This document shows, in pieces, positions 1 through 5,281 of a stretch of DNA of 6,257 bases (position 1 is its first letter; each line of letters starts with the position of its first letter). The position numbers and the translations under genes were made by a program. The notes beneath the pieces are model-generated. The model searched no databases and was not told the DNA's origin. It worked only from the letters and a program-made list of their open reading frames with translations. This DNA is from Planctomycetota bacterium. GTDB lineage: Bacteria; Planctomycetota; Planctomycetia; Pirellulales; Lacipirellulaceae. The stretch spans positions 1-6,257 of the forward strand of contig JAKEGR010000429.1 of assembly GCA_022615465.1 (NCBI GenBank), in the 5' to 3' direction.

Positions 1-93
1 CGCCTGAACAGCGAAGATCAACACTGGAAACGACCGACAACCCACCAACCACGGAAGAGTAACTGTCAGGAAAATACAACAAACACAAACAGC

Positions 94-98
94 AGGAG
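94..98 (+). promoter_or_regulatory. Ribosome binding site of the beta-helix gene
   Basis: An AGGAG lies 5 bases before the ATG at 104. It is the best Shine-Dalgarno match near any + strand start here. It fixes the start at 104 even though this gives the protein an unusually long region before its signal-peptide core. The rest of bases 1-93 is A- and C-rich leader in which I see no gene and no convincing promoter. Confidence 0.75.
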
Positions 99-103
99 TC
101 GCC

Positions 104-1963
104 ATGAATCCATTCACGCTGAAAACGGAACCGCTGCCATCCACACAATTTTGGAAAGCCGTTTTCAGAGGCCCCGATAGGAATGGCCAAAATCACCGGG
201 GATATCCAACTCGGTTCATCTGCCTTGCCGCGTGCCTACTCGTCAACACCTCGCTGGCCCAAACCGCACCCGCCGGCTGGAATGTCACAACCGCTGGCGC
301 CAAAGGCGATGGCGTGGTAGATAATACGGCGGTTTTCCAGCGTTTGCTCGATGAAGCGGGCCAAGCGGGCGGCGGCGTGGTGGAGGTGCCTGCCGGACGC
401 TTTCGCATCAACGGCCAGCTCTCCATTCCGGCGAACGTGACCTTGCAGGGCATCTTCCGTGTGCCGCCAACTACCGGGCCGACAGCGATTGCCAATCTGA
501 CCGGTTCGGTATTGCTGGCCTACGCGGGACGCGGTTCCACGGAAGGACCGCCCTTCATCCGGCTCGCGGGTTTCAATTCGTCCATCGCCGGATTGATTGT
601 GGCCTACCCGGAGTGGAAACAGACGGACGTGCCGCCCGTGCCGTATCCGCCCTGTGTGTCGTCGCAGGACACGGACAATGTCGGCATCCGCGACTGTCTG
701 CTGCTGAATCCCTACGAGGCCATCCGACTGGTCCGCGCCCACCGGCACATTGTGCGCAACGTCACCGGCTATCCGATCTGGCGAGGCATCTTCGTTGACG
801 AGTGTTACGACATCGGCCACATCGAGAACGTCCATTTCTGGCCCTTCGGCGTCAGCTACGACGCCAACAACCCATTCTGCAAATGGGTGAACACGCAGGG
901 AGTCGCGTTCGAACTGGCGCGCACCGACTGGCATTACGTCTTGAACACGTTCTGTTTTGGTTACGGCATCGGCTACAAGTTCTCCGAGTCAAAACAGGGC
1001 AGCACGAACGGGAACTTTGTCGGCCTCGGCGCGGACTCATGCCAGCGCGCCGTGGTGGTCGAGCAGGCGCAGCCGCCGGGCTTGTTGATCTCGAACGGCG
1101 AATTCGTTGGCCGTTGGAGCAGCACGGATTCGGTCTGCCTGGAAATCGGGCCGAAGGCGCAAGGAAAGGTGAGCCTGGTGAATTGCTCCTTCTGGGGGCC
1201 GATCGACCGCTGCGTCTGGATGCGCAGCGCGTCCGGGCAGTTCACGGCAAACGCGTGCAACTTCGTCCACTGGGACAATCGTGGCGCCGGTTCTCCTGCC
1301 ATCCAACTGGATGAGGGCAAGGCCATCGTGCAAGGTTGTACGTTCAGCCAGAGAAACCTGCACGTGCAGATCGGCAGCAACGTCACCTCCGCGATCCTGA
1401 CGGCGAACCAGGCCGCCGGCGGTCTCTGCTTGGACAACCAGGCTGGCAAGCGGACGCAGGCCGCACTGAATGAGGAGGACCCCATCGAGTCGAACACGGA
1501 CGCGCGGGCGCACTACCAGATCAACATAGGTGCGCCGGGCGACGGGCGTTATCTGCAAGACTGGCACACTGCCGAGGGGTCCGCACGCTGGAGTATGCCG
1601 CTCTCGCGGCTGCTCCTGCCAGTCGTTCCCGGCAAGCCCTACACGATAACCCTCAAGGCCAGCATCCCGCAGGAAGCGACCTCGCCCGCTGCGGGACTGT
1701 ATCTCGACGGCAAACAAGTCGCCCCGCTCAAGGGCGGTGACGTGGTGACTGCCTCGCTGCCCCCTTCTCATCAGGATCGCATCCGCCTCGAACTGCGCTG
1801 TCAGGGCTGGGTTCCTGGAAAACTCGATGCCGGGTCCAAGGATTCCCGCACCGTCGGCGTACAGGGATTCACCGTAAACATGCGGGCCGCCGACGCAGGG
1901 GAAGAGGTTTTCAATGCGAACACAGGCGAGTGGCTTCCGACAAACGCCGCCCAAGCGAAATGA
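104..1963 (+). CDS. Secreted pectate-lyase-like right-handed beta-helix protein
   Basis: The product has 619 residues and is probably exported. A hydrophobic stretch (about 39-50) ends in SLA-Q near 52/53, a plausible signal peptidase I site, preceded by an unusually long 37-residue n-region. Residues 58-115 match the opening of the Pectate_lyase_3 / GH28-GH55 type beta-helix: W-N-V-T-T-x-G-A-K-G-D-G, then D-N-T near 73-75, then G-G-G-V-V-E-V-P-A-G near 89-98. Further coils appear to continue to about 440, with recurrent C-x-F turns (361-363, 385-387, 412-414). Residues about 470-600 look like a separate beta-sandwich-type tail containing DSRTVGVQ near 580-587. Such proteins usually bind or cleave polysaccharide, but I cannot assign catalytic residues or a substrate, so enzyme activity is inference. 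The mature part has 13 cysteines, many for an exported protein. The gene stands alone, with no functional link to its neighbours visible. Confidence 0.88.
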   Translation: MNPFTLKTEPLPSTQFWKAVFRGPDRNGQNHRGYPTRFICLAACLLVNTSLAQTAPAGWNVTTAGAKGDGVVDNTAVFQRLLDEAGQAGGGVVEVPAGRFRINGQLSIPANVTLQGIFRVPPTTGPTAIANLTGSVLLAYAGRGSTEGPPFIRLAGFNSSIAGLIVAYPEWKQTDVPPVPYPPCVSSQDTDNVGIRDCLLLNPYEAIRLVRAHRHIVRNVTGYPIWRGIFVDECYDIGHIENVHFWPFGVSYDANNPFCKWVNTQGVAFELARTDWHYVLNTFCFGYGIGYKFSESKQGSTNGNFVGLGADSCQRAVVVEQAQPPGLLISNGEFVGRWSSTDSVCLEIGPKAQGKVSLVNCSFWGPIDRCVWMRSASGQFTANACNFVHWDNRGAGSPAIQLDEGKAIVQGCTFSQRNLHVQIGSNVTSAILTANQAAGGLCLDNQAGKRTQAALNEEDPIESNTDARAHYQINIGAPGDGRYLQDWHTAEGSARWSMPLSRLLLPVVPGKPYTITLKASIPQEATSPAAGLYLDGKQVAPLKGGDVVTASLPPSHQDRIRLELRCQGWVPGKLDAGSKDSRTVGVQGFTVNMRAADAGEEVFNANTGEWLPTNAAQAK

Positions 1964-2004
1964 AGGTCAAGACCCGAAGAATTGACAGTCAGCAAAACGG
2001 GGCC

Positions 2005-2026
2005 TTCACCACACACTGTGGGTGAA
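2005..2026. terminator. Hairpin in the convergent gap, possible weak bidirectional terminator
   Basis: TTCACC (2005-2010) pairs with GGTGAA (2021-2026). After a bulged A, CAC (2012-2014) pairs with GTG (2018-2020), leaving a 3-base loop. It lies 42 bases after the beta-helix stop and 40 bases beyond the end of the convergent small membrane gene. No clear T-run follows on either strand, so an intrinsic terminator is only a suggestion from placement. Nothing else is recognisable in 1964-2065. Confidence 0.3.
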
Positions 2027-2065
2027 TGGTCGAGCGATTTGGTGATTGCGTGTTTGGCTCTTTTC

Positions 2066-2245
2066 TCAGGATGGTCGACCGCCGAAATAGCGTTGCAAGA
2101 TATGGCCGATCGAGAACAGGCACACGCCGACGAGCAAGAACCGCAGCATTTGGCCGAGTGATATCGAGTTGCTGAGTTGAGCGAACATCGCCAATGGCAG
2201 AATGATCAAACCGGCTAGTTGCAGCAGTCGGGCAATTGCGTACAT
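2066..2245 (-). CDS. Small two-helix membrane protein, uncharacterised
   Basis: I read this as a 59-residue protein starting at the ATG at 2245 (M-Y-A-I-A-R-L-L). The frame stays open upstream to 2365, but those 40 residues are polar and proline-rich and look like translated intergenic DNA, so I exclude them. Two hydrophobic segments are visible, at about 5-23 and 31-50, separated by a short polar turn (Q-L-S-N-S-I-S-L-G-Q). The tail is short and basic (QRYFGGRPS). The form is familiar to me as a tiny conserved inner-membrane protein of planctomycetes, but I know no function. No good Shine-Dalgarno precedes 2245. A GTG three codons upstream (2254) is an alternative start. The gene is divergent from the DUF983 gene and convergent with the beta-helix gene. 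Confidence 0.7.
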   Translation of the reverse strand: MYAIARLLQLAGLIILPLAMFAQLSNSISLGQMLRFLLVGVCLFSIGHILQRYFGGRPS

Positions 2246-2357
2246 AGTCAGCACGTTAACAGCAGTGGCGGGCGGCGACAAGCGGGGCCATGCTGGCAGA
2301 GTATCCGTTCTTGGAATACGATGATTGCTGAGAGCCTTATTGTACGAGAACGCTCCT

Positions 2358-2361
2358 GGAG
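2358..2361 (+). promoter_or_regulatory. Possible ribosome binding site for the DUF983 gene
   Basis: A GGAG ends 11 bases before the GTG at 2373. The spacing is a little long but usable, and it supports GTG 2373 over the TTG at 2325, which has no such site. The 127-base divergent gap 2246-2372 shows no convincing promoter by eye. Confidence 0.4.
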
Positions 2362-2372
2362 TCAATACGATC

Positions 2373-2834
2373 GTGTATGACGAACGAGTTCGTTCACCTC
2401 AGGCCGGTTTGCGGCATCACGCGCCAGGTCGGCCGCAGCCGGTCTTTCGGCTTTGGTGGCGGGCGCTGCGGTTGCTGTGTCCGGCCTGTGGGCAGGCCTC
2501 AATTTTCCGTGGCTGGTTCGCGATGAACGAATCGTGCGCCGTCTGTGGTCGGCGATTTAACCGCGATCCCGGCTATCTGCTCGGTTCAGTCTATTTCAAC
2601 TATGGCGTCACGGCGATGATCGTGGTCGCGGCATATTTCTCCATGTTCTTCGGAGATGTGCTGCCAAACATCGGGCGGTTAATAACACTGAGTCTGTTTG
2701 CCACGTTGTTTCCCATTTGGTTTTTTCGGTACGCTCGGGCGTTGTGGATGGCGTTCGACGAGCGTTGGGATCCTTGGCCGAATGAGGAGGAGCTGCGGAA
2801 CGTGGATCGTGCTGCGAACATCGAAGGCGAATGA
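2373..2834 (+). CDS. DUF983 family zinc-ribbon-like membrane protein
   Basis: From GTG 2373 the protein has 153 residues. Two cysteine pairs come first: C-P-A-C-G (36-40) and C-A-V-C-G (55-59), a small zinc-ribbon-like unit typical of DUF983. G-Y-L-L-G-S (67-72) leads into a first membrane helix (about 70-93), and a second spans about 100-124. The end carries the family-like W-M-A-F-D-E-R-W-D-P (125-134). Molecular function is unknown. From established context, DUF983 genes often lie near cytochrome c oxidase genes in alphaproteobacteria. Here it converges on an SCO-containing operon, which fits that association. The start is uncertain: the frame is open to TTG 2325, and an out-of-frame ATG at 2377 would give a short nonsense product. 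The family assignment does not depend on the start. Confidence 0.85.
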   Translation: MYDERVRSPQAGLRHHAPGRPQPVFRLWWRALRLLCPACGQASIFRGWFAMNESCAVCGRRFNRDPGYLLGSVYFNYGVTAMIVVAAYFSMFFGDVLPNIGRLITLSLFATLFPIWFFRYARALWMAFDERWDPWPNEEELRNVDRAANIEGE

Positions 2835-2859
2835 CCGCTGCGCGAATTCCGAAAACGCG

Positions 2860-3141
2860 CTATGGTTGTTCCGATTCCGTCGTGGTCGCGTGCTGCGTTC
2901 GCGCGCGGCGAATCGAGAGATAGGCCAGGCTGCCAAATGTACCGAGAATGGCAAACGGCATCGACATCATGAACAGGATGCTGTAGTAGAAGCCGGTCGC
3001 CACCGCATGCTGTTGAGGATCGGCGAGACTTTCCCTGCAGTTGGGGCAAGCCGCCGCGACGCCGGTGAACAGTACAAGCAGCGCGAGCGTCAAGGCAACG
3101 CGATCGAGCAGAATACTAGAGAACATGCGGCGGACGTTCAT
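2860..3141 (-). CDS. Small exported ACPNC-motif membrane protein, uncharacterised
   Basis: The 93-residue product starts at ATG 3141, set by a well-placed GGAG. The long open frame upstream belongs to no gene, because it overlaps the DUF420 gene in another frame. Residues 1-31 form a signal peptide (basic start, hydrophobic core about 16-28, V-A-A-A). The mature protein would begin at or near C32 in C-P-N-C-R-E-S-L-A. A membrane helix follows at about 50-76 (F-Y-Y-S-I-L-F-M-M-S-M-P-F), with a basic then polar tail. The CxxC would face the periplasm, where it could bind a metal or act as a thiol pair. The alanine at -3 makes a true lipobox doubtful. It is the last operon gene, 35 bases after DUF420. 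I recall similar proteins beside SCO/DUF420 genes in planctomycetes but know no function. Confidence 0.85.
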   Translation of the reverse strand: MNVRRMFSSILLDRVALTLALLVLFTGVAAACPNCRESLADPQQHAVATGFYYSILFMMSMPFAILGTFGSLAYLSIRRARTQHATTTESEQP

Positions 3142-3146
3142 GACAG

Positions 3147-3150
3147 CTCC
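3147..3150 (-). promoter_or_regulatory. Ribosome binding site of the ACPNC protein gene
   Basis: On the minus strand a GGAG lies 5 bases before the ATG at 3141, in the 35-base gap after the DUF420 gene. It selects this ATG out of a much longer open frame. Confidence 0.7.
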
Positions 3151-3176
3151 ATTCGTCTTGATCGCATTGTAGGAGG

Positions 3177-3671
3177 TTACTCGACGGGCGGCCAGAGGTG
3201 GTAGAGCATCACGTAGACGATCACACCCGTGGCCGAAACAACCAGCCAAATAGGGTAGGTCCAGCGGGCCAGCGAGCGATGCTTCACGCGACAGGCGGCG
3301 GCGATTGACTGCCCTCCCTCCATCCCTGGCGACGGACGCCAACCGACGGCTCGCAGGCCAAGATAGATTTGCCGGATTGCCAGGAAGGGCACGGTGGCCG
3401 CCAGCAGTACATGCGATGCCAAGATCACGTAATACACGTAACGAATCCCGCCCGGGTGCGTGAACGTCACGCTGCCGACCTGGTAATGATACCACACGTA
3501 ACACGCCAAGAACGCGATGGAAACAACAAACGCGAGGAGCATGGTTTGGCCATGCGCGGCGACGCGGTTCTGCCTGATGAGCCATAGTCCCATGAGCAGC
3601 AGCACCGTGGCGGTCGCATTGAGCGTCGCATTGACATGGACGATTGGATGGACAGCGAGAAGTGTGTTCAA
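3177..3671 (-). CDS. DUF420 family membrane protein
   Basis: From TTG 3671 the product has 164 residues with about four membrane helices (roughly 19-33, 43-60, 79-98 and 139-157). Family-like features are H-P-I-V-H-V-N-A-T-L-N-A at the start, A-A-H (38-40), Y-H-Y-Q-V-G (61-66), the S-H pair at 86-87, and H-R-S-L-A-R-W-T-Y-P-I-W (131-142). These regularly placed histidines fit a metal- or haem-related role, but DUF420 (COG2322) has no firmly established function. It is commonly found with SCO and oxidase genes. The start overlaps the SCO stop as TTGA, so translation is probably coupled. An ATG at 3734 is in frame but adds a charged, unlike stretch and has no ribosome site. A glycine/proline-rich linker at about 108-130 looks long for the family. 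Confidence 0.85.
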   Translation of the reverse strand: MNTLLAVHPIVHVNATLNATATVLLLMGLWLIRQNRVAAHGQTMLLAFVVSIAFLACYVWYHYQVGSVTFTHPGGIRYVYYVILASHVLLAATVPFLAIRQIYLGLRAVGWRPSPGMEGGQSIAAACRVKHRSLARWTYPIWLVVSATGVIVYVMLYHLWPPVE

Positions 3672-4393
3672 CTCAATTTCTTTTTCTCGGAGTCGGTGAC
3701 AATCAAATCCCGCGGCGGCTCCTCGGCGAGGCATTCAAGAAGTTTTTCGCGGAGCTTTCCTGATTCGTTCTGGCTCGTAGCGTCATACATGCCGCGCCTT
3801 TTTCCCGACTTATCAAACACGATCGCGTAATCCTGGTGCCCTTTGCGATAGAGGCCCAGATCCATGCCTCGGGCTATTCGCTGAGTGGTTTCCATGTCGG
3901 CACGGCAGAAGAGCCACCGCTCGGGATCGGCCTTCCAGCGGTCGGCATAAGCGCGAAGCGCTTCGAGCGTGTCCGTGTCCGGATCGCAGGTAACACTTAC
4001 CCAGGTCACATCCTTGATCTCCGGCAAATTGTGCATGAGTTGGATGTTTTGGTTCAAGCGGATGCAATTGCCTGGGCAAGTGGTGAAAAAATAGGTGACG
4101 ACCCACACCTTGCCTCGCATATCAAGAGATCGGAATAGCTGGCCGCTGCGTTCCGTGAGTTCAAATTCCTTAAGGGGAGGGCCGACGACATCGGCGGGAA
4201 TCGCCTGCCCACGGTTCAACTCGAACTGGCGGACCTGATACCATTTCCATGCGCCGTAGGCCATCACAAACAATACCGCGAGCGCCAGAAAGAATGGCAG
4301 CGCAGCGCTGGACGGGGTGTCCTTGGCCAAGTCCGTGGACAAACCGGATTCGACCGTTCGATCGTTCGTGTGGTTTTCGGAGTGGTTGTTCAC
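3668..4393 (-). CDS. SCO1/SenC family copper chaperone for cytochrome oxidase
   Basis: From GTG 4393 the product has 241 residues: a short polar N-terminus, one membrane anchor (about 31-49), then a thioredoxin-fold domain outside the membrane. Copper ligands are visible: C106 and C110 in T-T-C-P-G-N-C, and H186 in G-H-Q-D-Y-A-I-V-F-D, with the histidine eight residues before the aspartate, as I recall for bacterial SCO proteins. V-S-V-T-C-D-P-D-T-D (132-141) is the usual SVDPxxDT strand with an extra cysteine, C136. SCO proteins bind copper and act on the CuA site of oxidase subunit II. The GTG start has a GGAG 7 bases upstream and overlaps the permease stop as GTGA. The open frame further upstream lies wholly inside the permease gene and is excluded. 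The lysine-rich C-terminal tail overlaps the next gene. Confidence 0.92.
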   Translation of the reverse strand: MNNHSENHTNDRTVESGLSTDLAKDTPSSAALPFFLALAVLFVMAYGAWKWYQVRQFELNRGQAIPADVVGPPLKEFELTERSGQLFRSLDMRGKVWVVTYFFTTCPGNCIRLNQNIQLMHNLPEIKDVTWVSVTCDPDTDTLEALRAYADRWKADPERWLFCRADMETTQRIARGMDLGLYRKGHQDYAIVFDKSGKRRGMYDATSQNESGKLREKLLECLAEEPPRDLIVTDSEKKKLS

Positions 4394-5193
4394 AACAGGT
4401 CTCCGGTGGATCTCGTGCCGGCAATCCGCCAGGCGGCGGCAAGGGTCACGGCGGCAAAGGCGAGCGAGACCAGCCAGCACACGGCGAGCGAGGGCAAACC
4501 GGTCGCCGCATCAGCCCCCGTCGAGTGCTGCAAGTAGTGCCGCAACCCCGCCACCCCATAGGTGAGCGGATTGAGGCGAATGATCCAACCTAGCCAGCCG
4601 CCGACGTTACCGGGAAAAAACGCTCCGGAGAGGAGCCACATCGGCAGCAGGAGAACGCTCATCACGGCATGAAAACCTTGCGAGGAATCCATTCGCCAGG
4701 CAATTACAAAACCGAGGGCCGTCAGGGCGACGGAGATCACGGCCATCAGCACCAGCGCGGCTACGATGCCGGGAATCGTTGGGCTAACCTGCTCGACGGT
4801 CAACCAGCCCAAGATCAAGAACAGCATGCCTTGCAGCATGGCAATGGCCGCCCCGCCAAGCACTTTGCCAAGAACCATCGACCAACGCGGGATGGGGGCC
4901 ACCAGCACGCCTTGCAGAAATCCTTCACTGCGGTCTTCGATGATCGAGATCGTGGCGAAGATGGCCGTGAAGAGCAGGATCATCACCAGCGTGCCGGGGA
5001 AAAAATGGGCATAATCCAGGTTGTTCGATTGCAGCCCCGCGCTGAACAGCAGCCAGAAAATAATCGGCTGGCCGAGCGCGCCAAAAACGCGATTTTTCTG
5101 GCGGAAGAATCGCACCAGTTCGCGCTGGCAAAGCGTACTCACCACGGGCCAAGGCCGAACGGTCGCTATGGATTGAGGGTCGCTGTTATTCAT
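4390..5193 (-). CDS. ABC-2 type transporter permease
   Basis: The 267-residue product has a cytoplasmic start, then about six membrane helices (roughly 41-54, 64-85, 112-132, 143-166, 176-194 and 236-256). Between helices two and three lies I-I-E-D-R-S-E-G-F-L-Q-G (84-95), the acidic coupling segment typical of ABC-2 exporters, followed by P-I-P-R-W-S-M-V-L-G-K. L-N-P-L-T-Y-G-V (208-215) is another ABC-2 hallmark. It should pair with the ATPase encoded just upstream to form an exporter, with substrate unknown. The position directly before SCO suggests a role in oxidase or copper-site maturation, loosely like NosF/NosY with nitrous oxide reductase; this is inference. The ATG at 5193 has only a weak, distant purine-rich ribosome site (GGAAG). 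The stop overlaps the SCO start. Confidence 0.9.
   Translation of the reverse strand: MNNSDPQSIATVRPWPVVSTLCQRELVRFFRQKNRVFGALGQPIIFWLLFSAGLQSNNLDYAHFFPGTLVMILLFTAIFATISIIEDRSEGFLQGVLVAPIPRWSMVLGKVLGGAAIAMLQGMLFLILGWLTVEQVSPTIPGIVAALVLMAVISVALTALGFVIAWRMDSSQGFHAVMSVLLLPMWLLSGAFFPGNVGGWLGWIIRLNPLTYGVAGLRHYLQHSTGADAATGLPSLAVCWLVSLAFAAVTLAAAWRIAGTRSTGDLL
4401..4404 (-). promoter_or_regulatory. Ribosome binding site that sets the GTG start of the SCO gene
   Basis: On the minus strand a GGAG lies 7 bases before the GTG at 4393, inside the last codons of the permease gene. It decides the start of the SCO protein and, with the GTGA overlap, indicates translational coupling. Confidence 0.7.
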
Positions 5194-5255
5194 GATCGTT
5201 GTGGGCGTCTTCCAGGAAAATGCAGCGCATGTGGATGTGAATTCACTGTGTCTGG

Positions 5256-5279
5256 GCGACTCGCTCCGCTGCGCGTCGC
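5256..5279. repeat. GC-rich imperfect inverted repeat between ATPase and permease genes
   Basis: GCGAC (5256-5260) pairs with GTCGC (5275-5279). After one mismatch, CGC (5262-5264) pairs with GCG (5271-5273), leaving a 6-base loop. It starts two bases beyond the ATPase stop and has no T-run, so it is more like a REP-type or RNA-processing hairpin than a terminator. The remainder of the 88-base gap holds a 10-base palindrome, GTGAATTCAC (5237-5246), and nothing else I recognise. Confidence 0.45.
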
Positions 5280-5281
5280 GG

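Noticed and set aside
236..934. 232-residue minus-strand open frame
   Set aside because: It is also antisense to the beta-helix gene, with no hydrophobic or motif pattern and biased composition.
1037..1954. 305-residue open frame on the minus strand
   Set aside because: It lies opposite the beta-helix gene, has no recognisable fold or ribosome site, and reads as arginine-rich low-order sequence typical of antisense frames in GC-rich DNA.
2311..2342. Possible promoter (TTGGAA and a T/A-rich hexamer) before the DUF983 gene
   Set aside because: The -10 match is poor and the spacing is off consensus. Planctomycete promoters are too variable to call from this.
2377..2530. ATG at 2377 as the DUF983 start with a frameshift
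   Set aside because: The frame from this ATG loses the cysteine pairs, while the GTG frame reads straight into them. The N-terminus is not conserved enough to argue for a frameshift.
2835..2859. Terminator between the convergent DUF983 and ACPNC genes
   Set aside because: Only a 4-base CGCG pairing is visible, with no T-run.
3142..3585. Upstream in-frame extension of the ACPNC gene
   Set aside because: It overlaps the DUF420 gene in another frame and reads as arginine-rich antisense-like sequence. The GGAG-preceded ATG at 3141 and the signal peptide mark the real start.
5237..5246. 10-base palindrome GTGAATTCAC as an operator
   Set aside because: A single short palindrome in a repeat-like gap inside an operon is weak evidence, and no regulator gene is nearby.
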